Shown piece after piece: positions 1 to 8,074 of a stretch of 64,000 nucleotides of DNA. Under the pieces are notes generated by a model. The model was not told the DNA's origin. It did not search any database and worked only from the letters and a program-made list of their open reading frames with translations. The position numbers and the translations under genes were made by a program. The stretch lies in assembly GCF_003668635.1 (NCBI RefSeq), contig NZ_RCWH01000001.1, positions 310,001 to 374,000 on the forward strand. Direction: 5' to 3'. This DNA is from Planomicrobium sp. Y74. GTDB lineage: Bacteria > Bacillota > Bacilli > Bacillales_A > Planococcaceae. The number at the start of each line of letters is the position of its first letter. Position 1 is the stretch's first letter.

Positions 1-1370
1 AGATATTACTGAAACATTGCACATCCAATGTTTTAAAGAGCTTGTTCTTTCAATCCAAATCCATTGTATGGCTCACCATCTCCTCTTTGCTCATCATTGA
101 GCACCTGTTTGGGATAAACGGAATCCTTTACTATCTAAGAAGCGATTTTTCACCAATAGGAATCACATTTATACTCGTGACTGTTTTTACTCCGTTCTTT
201 CTATTTTATAGTCTTGCTGAACTTTTGATTAATAAAGAAGGAACCGAAAGAAATGCTATATTCGGTAAGTTTAATTTAGCCTTTTTGGATGTTACTCAGC
301 TGCGTTCTCTCATTTCCAGGCTTTTCAGGAAAAAAGAGGTTTCGAATCCAATACGAAGATTCCTATCTTTTTTCGATAAACGCTTGAAAATCACTATTCC
401 TTTTTTAATTGTTCTGGGACTCTTTTCTATCAGTGTCGGCTACTATCTCTTTTTCGATGACCAGGTTGGGCAAACGCAGTACTTATATGCAGATGATGGG
501 GGCTTGCTGAGCGGTGCACCGCATCCTCCTTCTTCCGAACTTCCATTCGGTACGGATCCTTATGGTTATTCGATTTTTCAGCAATTGCTTGTGGGCATCA
601 AATACACCATTGCTATTACGCTCATTATTGCAACGGTCCGCGTTGTTGCAGGTTATGTATTCGGCTTCATCTATGTCTTTTATTTGAACAATAAATTCAG
701 AAAAGCCGTGACGTCAATAGCCGATGGAATGCATTTTCTGCCATTAAGTCTGCTGGTCTATGTACTGCTCGTGCCGATACTCATCGGCCATGGTGAATGG
801 ACCACCACTTTAACCGAGCGTCTCGCTATCCAAGTACTGATTATGGCATTAATTGTGCTGCCGATTACTATGAGTTCGATCGGCAATGAAATGAACGAAA
901 CGCTGAAGAAAGATTATGTGCAGAGTTCAGTCCTGATGGGAGGTTCTCTGATATGGATTTTGGTTAAGCACATCAATCCACAGCTGTGGCCAAAGCTTGT
1001 GCTGAACTGGACACAGCATGTCGTGCAGGTGCTTCAAATATTTATACATTTGGGTATTTTATCGATTTTCGTTGGCGGTGCAAATGCTCAAGCAGATTCT
1101 CCACGGCTCATTCCGGAAATATATGAGTTATCCGGTATGATTGCTATTTCCAGAGAGGCGTTTCTGACACAGCAGTTCTGGATGATCCTCCCACCAATTT
1201 TTGTCTTCATGCTGCTGATATATTGCTTCAACACAATGGCCGAAGGAATGGCAGAGAACAAGCCGGTTCCTTCAGTCAGTAAAAATGAGGAAGTTAAAAG
1301 TACTCAAGAGTCGACTGACTTGGAATCTTCAAATTTCGCCAGATTAACGGAAAGGAATCAATTAGGATAG
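1..1370 (+). CDS. Fused OppB-OppC type oligopeptide ABC transporter permease (5' end outside window)
   Basis: Inner-membrane permease of the peptide/nickel ABC importer class. The reading frame is open to the left edge, so the gene begins upstream; the first usable start inside is a TTG at 42, which is probably not the real one. The first ~70 visible residues (motif IEHLFGINGIL) look like the C-terminus of OppB. After a linker of ~45 residues comes a complete OppC-like half: a first TM segment, then PFGTDPYGYSIFQQLLVG (the OppC 'hPlGTDxxGxD' motif), then five TM helices with a weak EAA loop near DYVQSSVLMGG. Two permeases thus appear joined in one chain. The last ~40 residues are hydrophilic and low-complexity. 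A strong terminator follows. Substrate unknown. Confidence 0.8.
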   Translation, partial: ILLKHCTSNVLKSLFFQSKSIVWLTISSLLIIEHLFGINGILYYLRSDFSPIGITFILVTVFTPFFLFYSLAELLINKEGTERNAIFGKFNLAFLDVTQLRSLISRLFRKKEVSNPIRRFLSFFDKRLKITIPFLIVLGLFSISVGYYLFFDDQVGQTQYLYADDGGLLSGAPHPPSSELPFGTDPYGYSIFQQLLVGIKYTIAITLIIATVRVVAGYVFGFIYVFYLNNKFRKAVTSIADGMHFLPLSLLVYVLLVPILIGHGEWTTTLTERLAIQVLIMALIVLPITMSSIGNEMNETLKKDYVQSSVLMGGSLIWILVKHINPQLWPKLVLNWTQHVVQVLQIFIHLGILSIFVGGANAQADSPRLIPEIYELSGMIAISREAFLTQQFWMILPPIFVFMLLIYCFNTMAEGMAENKPVPSVSKNEEVKSTQESTDLESSNFARLTERNQLG

Positions 1371-1381
1371 TCTTTATGTTT

Positions 1382-1421
1382 GAAGGAGGGACAGCTAAGA
1401 TCAGCTGCCCCTCCTTCATTT
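1382..1421 (+). terminator. Intrinsic terminator after the permease
   Basis: A 15-bp stem (1382-1396 with 1403-1417, one mismatch) has a 6-nt loop and is followed by a short T-rich tail. It can end the permease transcript and probably also the convergent zinc-ribbon gene. Confidence 0.8.
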
Positions 1422-1454
1422 ATGTCTTCTAAAATTTTTCCTGTCTTCTATTAG

Positions 1455-1757
1455 TCACCAACCCGATTCCACTTCTTCGGATAGCTCAGTTGCAGAAATG
1501 AGAATGAATATTCCGAGCACGATTGTCAATATGGCGACGGTAAAGAAAGGAACAGCAGCTAATTCAAATTCTCTCCATGCCAGAAATGTAATGATCATAT
1601 ACCCCATTGTAATAAAACCCTGTAACTGTTTTGTTTTTCTGGAGACATACTGAACTTCCTTACAGTTCGGGCATGCAGTCCCTAGATTATGCTCCCCATG
1701 GGCTTTAAGTGTTTTTTTCAAATTCCATTTCTGGTTACAGTTTGGACAATGCGGCAT
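1455..1757 (-). CDS. Small zinc-ribbon membrane protein (cxxc_20_cxxc / TIGR04104-like)
   Basis: A protein of 100 residues. The N-terminus has two CxxC pairs (CPNC near residue 4 and CPNC near residue 29, about 20 residues apart), the pattern of the TIGR04104 putative zinc-ribbon family of Bacilli. Two hydrophobic segments follow (about 47-65 and 68-88), so it is a membrane protein with a cytoplasmic metal-binding head. Its function is unknown in the family. It stands alone, convergent to the permease, with the hairpin at 1382-1417 between them. Confidence 0.7.
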   Translation of the reverse strand: MPHCPNCNQKWNLKKTLKAHGEHNLGTACPNCKEVQYVSRKTKQLQGFITMGYMIITFLAWREFELAAVPFFTVAILTIVLGIFILISATELSEEVESGW

Positions 1758-1899
1758 TCCTTCGCCTCCTGTAATTAGACAGAATAATCAATCATTATTT
1801 TAATTGTAACCTTCTTCAATTCGAAAACCAACAGAATAAGGCTGATTGTATTCTATAAAGCATAGAATTTCTAAGCACTGATAATAGCAGGAATGGTAC

Positions 1900-2343
1900 T
1901 CAATCAACTACTACCGAGAAAGCATAGTTGCCGTCCCCTTCTTTCCAAAGTGCCTTTATATGATAAACATAGATGCCTTTTTCTTGCGGCGTTGAGATGG
2001 ATTCATTTATAAGTTCGATTTCTTTGATATTATTTTCATCAATCCATTGCTCGATTACCAATGTTCCAGAAAGAGGTTCCTTGCGAAAATCAATTCCGAT
2101 TTTTTCTTGTGGAGAAACCAAAGTGGAATTATGTTCTTTTGCCATATCTAAAGGAGTCGTATGAATGAAATCCACACATTGAGAGATTATGATTCCATGC
2201 CAGCAATATGATCCTTGTGTAGTCGGAATCTCTTTTCCATTCACTGTTACTTCTGGAGTAGGTGGTTCCATTCGAAAGGGTTCAATAATTAAAATGGCTA
2301 AAATCAATACTGCAAAAATAATTAGTTTGGGAAATTTATTCAT
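1900..2343 (-). CDS. Hypothetical membrane-anchored extracytoplasmic protein
   Basis: 147 residues from the ATG at 2343, chosen because a GGGGGGAG ribosome binding site lies 8 nt before it; the open frame runs 32 codons further upstream without a good site. One N-terminal hydrophobic segment (about residues 5-20) is followed by a soluble domain with YCWHG and a second Cys (SQCVDF), which could form a disulfide outside the cell. I do not recognise the family; similar short secreted proteins occur in Bacilli. Monocistronic as far as can be seen. Confidence 0.6.
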   Translation of the reverse strand: MNKFPKLIIFAVLILAILIIEPFRMEPPTPEVTVNGKEIPTTQGSYCWHGIIISQCVDFIHTTPLDMAKEHNSTLVSPQEKIGIDFRKEPLSGTLVIEQWIDENNIKEIELINESISTPQEKGIYVYHIKALWKEGDGNYAFSVVVD

Positions 2344-2503
2344 TGTGCTTCTCCCCCCTTTACTTTCATTAGACAGGCTTGGTAACAAGAAGTTACATGA
2401 TTTAGGATATAAGTTGAATTTGTATTTGTTAATTGCCAAAGTAAATGTAATAGAGAAGGAAAATCTAGAACGAAATAATCGATATGCATGGACCTTTTTT
2501 CAA

Positions 2504-2953
2504 CTACCATTCCAAAATACTGATATCTTCCGGAAGTGTTCTTATAAAAAACTCTTTTTGGGCAACGTTTAAGCCGCTCCCCGTAAACTCAGTTCCATAA
2601 TGCTCAGAGGAAAACAAAACAGTTCCTTTGCGGTAGAGAAAGACTGAAAACCATTTTAACTGTCCAGCAGCATTCAACGGATTGGTAAGGAGAAAATCCT
2701 TAACAATTTCAGTCAGCTCTCCTTTCACGATTAGAACTTTTCCTTCTTTTCGGCTTTCAACGCTACTTAGTTCATGGATAATTTCATCAACCACAGTTTG
2801 CTCGTCTTCCCAGCAGTGGATTTCGAAAGCATCCATTCCACTGAGGAAATACTCGATAAGCGGACTCCAAAACAAGTAGTCTTCAGCGTAACGCATACCA
2901 ATATCTGACTCACTATAAGTGGTAATCTCAAAGTGCATATTGTATGTAGGCAT
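2504..2953 (-). CDS. Hypothetical cytoplasmic protein
   Basis: 149 residues, no signal peptide or TM segment, acidic and rich in aromatic residues. The ATG at 2953 follows AAGGAGAAGTCCG, a good ribosome binding site. It contains no motif I can name. The gene lies on the same strand as the small secreted protein downstream but 160 bp away, so a shared transcript is uncertain. Confidence 0.6.
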   Translation of the reverse strand: MPTYNMHFEITTYSESDIGMRYAEDYLFWSPLIEYFLSGMDAFEIHCWEDEQTVVDEIIHELSSVESRKEGKVLIVKGELTEIVKDFLLTNPLNAAGQLKWFSVFLYRKGTVLFSSEHYGTEFTGSGLNVAQKEFFIRTLPEDISILEW

Positions 2954-3012
2954 CGGACTTCTCCTTCATAATGTGATGGACCTGATTCTTGCAACAGAAT
3001 GTACTAAAAGAT

Positions 3013-3213
3013 TTATTCCAATGCAGGTCCAGTGATTCCGGCAACAATTATTAACAATGAAACAGAAGCAATCAGGATCGGTCTCATTGTTGCTGCATCA
3101 TCTTTCACTAATGAAGTGATTGCATAAACTAATGAAAAAATAAAAACAAATGGCCATATAAACCATGTTCAATAATAGAAAATAGCGATGTTTTGCAATA
3201 AACCGATTAACAT
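3013..3213 (-). pseudogene. Small two-helix membrane protein gene interrupted by a TGA codon
   Basis: A good ribosome binding site (AGGGGGATTAC) precedes the ATG at 3213. The frame then reads 14 codons, meets TGA at 3171-3169, and continues openly for 51 more codons to TAA at 3015-3013. The joined 66-residue product would have two hydrophobic helices separated by SLVKDDAATMRPI and would end in GPALE. The intact start, ribosome site and hydrophobic pattern on both sides of the stop suggest a recent nonsense mutation or a sequence error in a real small membrane protein gene. Confidence 0.55.
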
Positions 3214-3337
3214 GTAATCCCCCTAACTCCCTCTGTATTTCTATAATCACTAAAACTTTTCTAAGTATTAATTTCCGAATATTTTTTATAGCAATCTTCT
3301 TTTGAACATTGTATGTATAAAACTTTATGGCAACTGT

Positions 3338-3772
3338 TTATAAAATATTTAAATGCTGCTTTATTAAGTACAAATGATGCTCATGCAAAAGATTCTTTTC
3401 CAACTCATTGTAATCAACCCAGCACATTACTTCTTTTTCAACTGGTTCAGCTACCTTCTCCAATAGTTCAGCTGCGTATAAAAATCCGATATTGTGCTGA
3501 GAATCATTAGGATATTTTGATGAAACCCAATGTCTTTCAGCTTTGCCTATGCTCTTAACGATTTGAATTTCATGGCCTGTTTCTTCTATACTCTCTCTTA
3601 GTAAGGCACTTTCAGGAGATTCACCTTCATCAATCCCACCTCCTACTAAAAATAAAAGACCATCCAAATCTTTGACACATAAAAATTGCTGTTGATCATT
3701 CTGAATAACAGCATATGCTCCAGTTCTCTTCCAATAATTCAATTTAATATCACGTTCACCAAATGTCTTCAT
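3338..3772 (-). CDS. Nudix hydrolase
   Basis: 144 residues with a complete Nudix box: GGIDEGESPESALLRESIEE followed by TG fits Gx5Ex7REx2EExG, the Mg-binding loop that cleaves nucleoside diphosphate-linked substrates. The ATG at 3772 follows AGGAGGCGGACA. The substrate cannot be read from sequence. It is one of four Nudix proteins within 20 kb, all in separate units, and it lies just downstream of a GNAT acetyltransferase on the same strand (81 bp gap). Confidence 0.85.
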   Translation of the reverse strand: MKTFGERDIKLNYWKRTGAYAVIQNDQQQFLCVKDLDGLLFLVGGGIDEGESPESALLRESIEETGHEIQIVKSIGKAERHWVSSKYPNDSQHNIGFLYAAELLEKVAEPVEKEVMCWVDYNELEKNLLHEHHLYLIKQHLNIL

Positions 3773-3853
3773 TGTCCGCCTCCTGTTTTAAATACCTGCT
3801 ATAAGATTTCTAAAAAACTCCTAGAAACTTACTGGCAATATTCCTCTATAAAC

Positions 3854-4441
3854 TTAAAGATCAGAAAACCTAAAGTTACTCCCTGTCGCATAATAAACCA
3901 AGTGATCGGTCCACTTCTCGTCTTCAAAAAGGAATCCTTCCCTCTTGCACTCAAATTTCATTCCAGCACTCTCTGCCAATTTCGTTGAAGGGAAATTATC
4001 CAAGTTGATGTGTGCTTCGATGCGGTGAAATCCTAGACCTTCAAAAGCCATATACAACGCTTTTTTCACCGCTTCTTTGCCGTAGCCTTTGTTCCAAAAC
4101 TGATTATGGATCGTGTATCCAATCCTTCCCCATTGAAATTCATTTCTGGCCAATGTCGAAAAATCAACCATCCCTATGTGCTTTCCATCCCCTTTTCGGA
4201 AAACACCGAACACGTGAGCAATTTCATTTCCTGCTAATTCCTGGTGTTTGCGTACTAGTTCTTCAAACCATTCCTCCGTACATTCCTCCAAGTCCAATTT
4301 ACCTGGATCATGCTTATGCTGAGATTCCAAACGCCCGGAAAATCCGCTCAACCATCCCGCATAATCCTGTTTCTTTAATGGCCTGATAATCAGTCTCTCT
4401 GTTTCTCCTGTTAAATCAAATATCTCTGTATTTAAAATCAA
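3854..4441 (-). CDS. GNAT acetyltransferase, RimJ/RimL type
   Basis: 195 residues of the RimJ/RimL branch of GNAT acetyltransferases, which move acetyl from acetyl-CoA to protein N-termini or small amines. The N-terminal TERLIIRPLKKQDY strand and the acetyl-CoA loop NKGYGKEAVKKAL (the Q/RxxGxG/A pattern) are present, with the later LGFHRIEAHINLDNFPSTKLAESAGM stretch typical of the family (only part quoted: FHRIEAHINLDN). The substrate is unknown. Probably precedes the Nudix gene in one transcript. Confidence 0.8.
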   Translation of the reverse strand: MILNTEIFDLTGETERLIIRPLKKQDYAGWLSGFSGRLESQHKHDPGKLDLEECTEEWFEELVRKHQELAGNEIAHVFGVFRKGDGKHIGMVDFSTLARNEFQWGRIGYTIHNQFWNKGYGKEAVKKALYMAFEGLGFHRIEAHINLDNFPSTKLAESAGMKFECKREGFLFEDEKWTDHLVYYATGSNFRFSDL

Positions 4442-4638
4442 TAAAGCATCTCCTCGATAGGCTTATAATATTCTCTCTTTAATATTAACAATAAATCCCA
4501 GCAGGATATAGCTTTTCTTACGAAACTTCTTCTTTCTGTCCCTTCTTCTAATGCTATAATTAAGTACTTCTCAGATGTCATCCGCTTTAAAAATTCCCAT
4601 GTATTAATCCATAAATTAGTTATTAGAGGAGGATGAGT

Positions 4639-4899
4639 ATGAAGCTGTTTTCAAAGTTCGCTTTTTGGCTTCCGTTTCTCAGCATTTTGTTGATATTGTT
4701 TGAACTGGTTGCACAGCCGGCGAAATCGCTTGTTTTCACAGCGATAGATCCTTTATTCGGCTATATTCAATCCTTCTTGCCAGAAGCTATGAACTCGCTC
4801 ATCTTTCTCATGATCCTCCATTTTCTTTTAGCGTTGCTTTATGGATTGGCCATCGATGCCTTAATCAAAAAATTTAAAGACACTCCCCAAATCGACTAG
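4639..4899 (+). CDS. Small two-TM membrane protein
   Basis: 86 residues from the ATG at 4639; AGAGGAGG sits 6 nt upstream, whereas the ATG at 4633 abuts it and is unlikely. It has two long hydrophobic segments (about 6-24 and 50-70) and a short basic tail KKFKD. I do not recognise a family. It stands alone between a divergent GNAT gene and a convergent one. Confidence 0.6.
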   Translation: MKLFSKFAFWLPFLSILLILFELVAQPAKSLVFTAIDPLFGYIQSFLPEAMNSLIFLMILHFLLALLYGLAIDALIKKFKDTPQID

Positions 4900-4941
4900 T
4901 TCATACAACCGCAGAGTTCATAACACCTTTCTCAAAAAAGA

Positions 4942-4985
4942 AAAGGAGAGAAGCTGTGCTGAACCCAGCTTCTTCTCTACCTGTC
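4942..4985. terminator. Likely bidirectional terminator
   Basis: AGAAGCTG pairs with CAGCTTCT around an 8-9 nt loop, flanked by A-rich sequence on the left (useful on the minus strand) and CTTCTCTACC on the right. It separates the small membrane protein from the convergent GNAT gene. It resembles the core of the dispersed terminator repeats but lacks their flanks. Confidence 0.55.
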
Positions 4986-5068
4986 GATTTGTACAACTTC
5001 CAATACTTCATACTTATGTATAATGTTGTTACTATAAACAATATAAATAATACTACTAAAATTCATAG

Positions 5069-5632
5069 CTATTGTTTTAAATAATCTTCTTGGAGAATCC
5101 CCCAAACCGCACAGTCCTTATATTGATTCTTTGAATTCCGTATCATGTCCCTAATGATGCCTTCTTGCTGCATTCCAACTTTGCTCATGATTCTTCCTGA
5201 AGCAGGATTATCGGTATTATGGGCTGCAGAAATTTTATGAATGTTCATTTGGCTAAAACCAAAATCCACTACCGCTCTCAAAGCTTCAGTACCGTATCCT
5301 TGGTTCCACCAGCGATACCCCAATGAATAACTCACTTCACAATTTCCTGTGGAATTGTCGAAGTCATATAAATCAATTTCGCCAATTAATTCCTTAGTGC
5401 TTTTCAATTCAATTCCCCAATAACAGAAATCATTTTTATAATATCCTTTGATAATCCTTGCTAGTCTCTCAGAAGTTTCTGACATAGACTTATGAGCTGC
5501 ACTGACTCTATTATCAGTAACACGTTCATCTGAAAGCCAGTGGTCAAAGATACTTTGTGTATCTTCATGATCCATTTTCCTCAAAATTAAACGATCGGTT
5601 TCTATTTTTAATGTTCCTGCATAGGTTATCAA
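5069..5632 (-). CDS. GNAT acetyltransferase, RimJ/RimL type, TTG start
   Basis: 187 residues with the RimJ/RimL layout: TDRLILRKMDHED at the start, YSLGYRWWNQGYGTEALRAV as the acetyl-CoA-binding helix region, and NIHKISAAHNTDNPASGRIM near the end. The start is a TTG at 5632, supported by AAGGAG 8 nt upstream; no ATG fits. The acceptor is unknown. Monocistronic. Confidence 0.8.
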   Translation of the reverse strand: MITYAGTLKIETDRLILRKMDHEDTQSIFDHWLSDERVTDNRVSAAHKSMSETSERLARIIKGYYKNDFCYWGIELKSTKELIGEIDLYDFDNSTGNCEVSYSLGYRWWNQGYGTEALRAVVDFGFSQMNIHKISAAHNTDNPASGRIMSKVGMQQEGIIRDMIRNSKNQYKDCAVWGILQEDYLKQ

Positions 5633-6011
5633 TTCTTCAACTCCTTAAAACCTTAGTTTTTAACGATAAATAATCTTCCCTTATTAGAAAAGATTCCTTT
5701 CAAGGGGAAGGCATGACGGGCTACGAGAATTACACTTATAAATGCGGATAAAACTTTCACTCAATAACCTAAGTTTTAATTTCCTTAGTTTAATAACTGA
5801 ATATTCACAAGTATACTATATATTTGTTGAGAGCCATTTTTAATCCGAGCTTTAATTACTTCAAAATTCATTTATGTTCGATTAAAAAAACTTTACAGAA
5901 CTCATTATTGTTTAGACGCTTTGTTTATATATAGATTCAATATACTTTAAAATTACACGGAGGTTACAAACAATCAGATCTACCGTAGCTTAATAGTTGG
6001 AGGGATTAAAA
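5633..6011. other. 379-bp intergenic region
   Basis: An AT-rich stretch between divergent GNAT genes. It must hold promoters for both, but I see only weak -10-like strings (for example TATATATAGAT near 5930-5940) and no clear -35. I found no gene, repeat copy or strong hairpin. Confidence 0.5.
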
Positions 6012-6497
6012 ATGAAGCAAAGCATCGACCTTAAATTAGAACATTTTTCAGATAAGTATATGGCCATATTAAATACTTTTGTACTTTCTAAAGACCAAAT
6101 ACAATTCACTGCTTTGCCGACCAATTTTATAGAAGTAACAGAAGGACAGCATCGGATTGTGATACTCCGTGATATGGACCCAGTAGGATTCTTTCTATTG
6201 AACTCAACAGACAGAGTAAAAGACTATTCGAACAATCCAAAAGCCATGCTGCTGACTTCGCTATCAATTAACCAAAAGGAACAAGGAAAAGGCTATGCAA
6301 AAAAAGCGATGTTACTGGTAAACAAATTCGTTCAGGAAGAATTTCCAAACTGTAATGAAGTCGTATTGGCTGTTAACCATAAAAATACAGCCGCTCAACA
6401 GCTATATTTAAAAACCGGTTTCCGAGATACAGGAAAAAGGAAAATGGGACCCATTGGTGAACAGTGGATTATGAATTCAGATCTCGAAGAAAATTAA
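6012..6497 (+). CDS. GNAT acetyltransferase
   Basis: 161 residues from the ATG at 6012, with GGAGGG about 7 nt upstream; a TTG at 5997 overlaps that site and is rejected. The core LTSLSINQKEQGKGYAKKAM contains the acetyl-CoA motif (Q-x-x-G-x-G/A), and AVNHKNTAAQQLYLKTGF is the typical C-terminal helix-strand. Substrate unknown. Divergent from the previous GNAT gene and followed by an unrelated phosphatase-fold gene 93 bp downstream. Confidence 0.8.
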   Translation: MKQSIDLKLEHFSDKYMAILNTFVLSKDQIQFTALPTNFIEVTEGQHRIVILRDMDPVGFFLLNSTDRVKDYSNNPKAMLLTSLSINQKEQGKGYAKKAMLLVNKFVQEEFPNCNEVVLAVNHKNTAAQQLYLKTGFRDTGKRKMGPIGEQWIMNSDLEEN

Positions 6498-6590
6498 CAC
6501 GTTTTAACTTTTTAAATTAGCAGAAGATATTTTCAGATTATTAAAATTCAAGTGGACGAGTAATTTTCTTTAATAAAGTGGGGAAAAATA

Positions 6591-7361
6591 ATGAGAATAG
6601 CAACCTTTAATATTTGGAATAAGCAAACTATGTGGACAGAAAGATTAACGGCTATCTGCGAAGAAGTAAAAAAAGTGAATCCCGATATTATTGCTTTACA
6701 GGAAGTAAAGTCTTTTATTGACGAAGAAGGAAGTTTAAGCGTTGCACACTATATTGCCGCGAACACAGGTTACCCATTCTGTATTTTTAAAGAATATCCT
6801 GATTCACCGGATGAAGGCCTGGCTTTTCTAAGTAAAACTCCCGTTTCTGATACAGATGCAATTTGGTACAAAGAGACAAAGGAATCAAATTACTGCGCTA
6901 TTAGAATTACTTTTACATACAACAATTATGTTTATGGAATCACTAATGTCCATTTGAATTGGAAGTCACCTGAAATAAGAGAAGAGCAAGTCATCTCTGT
7001 AAACACGTGGATTGCCGAAAATGCCAAACCATATGAAATTCTTTGCGGGGATTTTAATGATGAACCTGACTCGAACATACATAGATATCTAAGAAATAGT
7101 ATGTGGTTGGATACAGCAATTCTTAATGAGAAGAAAAATAAGATTAAAGCTCAAGCTACATTGGATTATGATAATAATCCCCATTTGAAAGATATGAGGA
7201 ATTTAACGACACAGTTGAGATATGATTGGGTTTTAATGAAAAAACGCGAAAGTTTAAATCTGCCATCCTTAAATAGTGTAGAAGTGTTCGGAAATTTGCC
7301 AGTAACAAAAGCACGCATACTGCCTAGTGACCACTATGGTGTTGTTATCGATATTACTTAG
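6591..7361 (+). CDS. Endonuclease/exonuclease/phosphatase family protein
   Basis: 256 residues of the EEP fold (DNase I/AP endonuclease/inositol phosphatase superfamily). Visible metal and catalytic motifs are FNIWNK (Asn), DIIALQEV (Glu), NVHLNWKSP (His), GDFNDEPDS (Asp/Asn) and SDHYGVVIDI (Asp-His), in the usual order. No signal peptide, so it acts in the cytoplasm. Whether it cleaves DNA, a nucleotide or a phosphoester cannot be told. A GTGGGG ribosome site precedes the ATG. Confidence 0.8.
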   Translation: MRIATFNIWNKQTMWTERLTAICEEVKKVNPDIIALQEVKSFIDEEGSLSVAHYIAANTGYPFCIFKEYPDSPDEGLAFLSKTPVSDTDAIWYKETKESNYCAIRITFTYNNYVYGITNVHLNWKSPEIREEQVISVNTWIAENAKPYEILCGDFNDEPDSNIHRYLRNSMWLDTAILNEKKNKIKAQATLDYDNNPHLKDMRNLTTQLRYDWVLMKKRESLNLPSLNSVEVFGNLPVTKARILPSDHYGVVIDIT

Positions 7362-7690
7362 TTTATGGAAGTTCAGATTAACTATGCCTTAGACTATCCT
7401 CCATCAATTAACTCAGTTTCGAACTGTTCCCACGAAGAAAAAAACTTAGCTCTCCCAATGCTGTTCTCCCATTCGCACTTCTTGAAGGGAACTACTTGGG
7501 ATACAGTATGATTTAATGTAAACACCATCCAGAAGAGTCAATGATTTATGGGCTGCATTTTGGAGATAGCCAACCCTATATTTCCGCCGATAGGTGGCGA
7601 ACAAAATGGACTTCAGGAATATTAAGGTACACCAATGCTGCCGTAGCCCACTTTGATAATGACAAAAGTATGGCTTTGAAACAAAAGGAA
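7362..7690. other. Intergenic region without a supportable gene
   Basis: The open frame on the minus strand (7446-7712) gives a basic, Cys-rich product with no ribosome site and no family resemblance. The region could be decayed coding sequence, but no recognisable protein emerges in any frame. Only the terminator hairpin at its right end is clear. Confidence 0.4.
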
Positions 7691-7730
7691 GAAAAGAAGC
7701 TGAATTTCCCACTTCTTTTCTTGTTATTAT
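7689..7730. terminator. Terminator hairpin between convergent units
   Basis: AAGAAAAGAAG pairs perfectly with CTTCTTTTCTT around a 12-nt loop, followed by GTTATTATG. On the minus strand it ends the small sigma region 4-like gene, with TTCC TTTTGTTTC as a T-rich tail. The left arm ACAAAAGGAAGAAAAGAAGC resembles the dispersed repeat core. Confidence 0.7.
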
Positions 7731-7975
7731 GTTAGACTCAATTTCCTTAAAGCTTGATATACTCGATCCTCAACTGTTCCTTGTACCAATCCTGTTTTTG
7801 AGGCTATCTCTTTATCCGTATTCCCTTGAATGAACTTCATCACTAAAACATCGCGGTCTAATACGCCTAATTCACTCATCAGTCTTAATAGCTTGTAACG
7901 CTTTTCCTTCGTCAGCAACTCCTCTTCGATAGACAGAGTGCTGCTTGTTTGTAAATTATCCTTATTCATTTTCAA
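7727..7975 (-). CDS. Stand-alone sigma-70 region 4-like small DNA-binding protein
   Basis: 82 residues. Residues ~38-80 (LDRDVLVMKFIQGNTDKEIA then SKTGLVQGTVEDRVYQALRK) match region 4 of sigma-70 factors, the helix-turn-helix that contacts the -35 element; region 2 is absent. The N-terminus is polar and charged. The start is a TTG at 7975 or the ATG at 7969; the ribosome site (CAGGTG) is weak. The length is too small for a sigma factor, so it could be a regulator, a sigma fragment working with a partner, or a remnant. No region 2 partner is seen nearby. Confidence 0.55.
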   Translation of the reverse strand: MKMNKDNLQTSSTLSIEEELLTKEKRYKLLRLMSELGVLDRDVLVMKFIQGNTDKEIASKTGLVQGTVEDRVYQALRKLSLT

Positions 7976-8074
7976 GCTGCACCTGCCTTTTCATTTTAAA
8001 CAAATATGTTCCTTATACTGATTAAGAGATCTCTGGTGACACCGCACACCGCTACCCGAACAATATCCAAAGCA

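Noticed and set aside
3169-3171. TGA read as selenocysteine or tryptophan
   Set aside because: No SECIS-like hairpin follows, and TGA is a normal stop for other genes here (for example the divergent overlaps), so a mutation is simpler.
7446-7712. An 88-codon minus-strand frame rich in Cys and aromatic residues
   Set aside because: No start signal and no family resemblance; it overlaps the terminator at 7689-7730.
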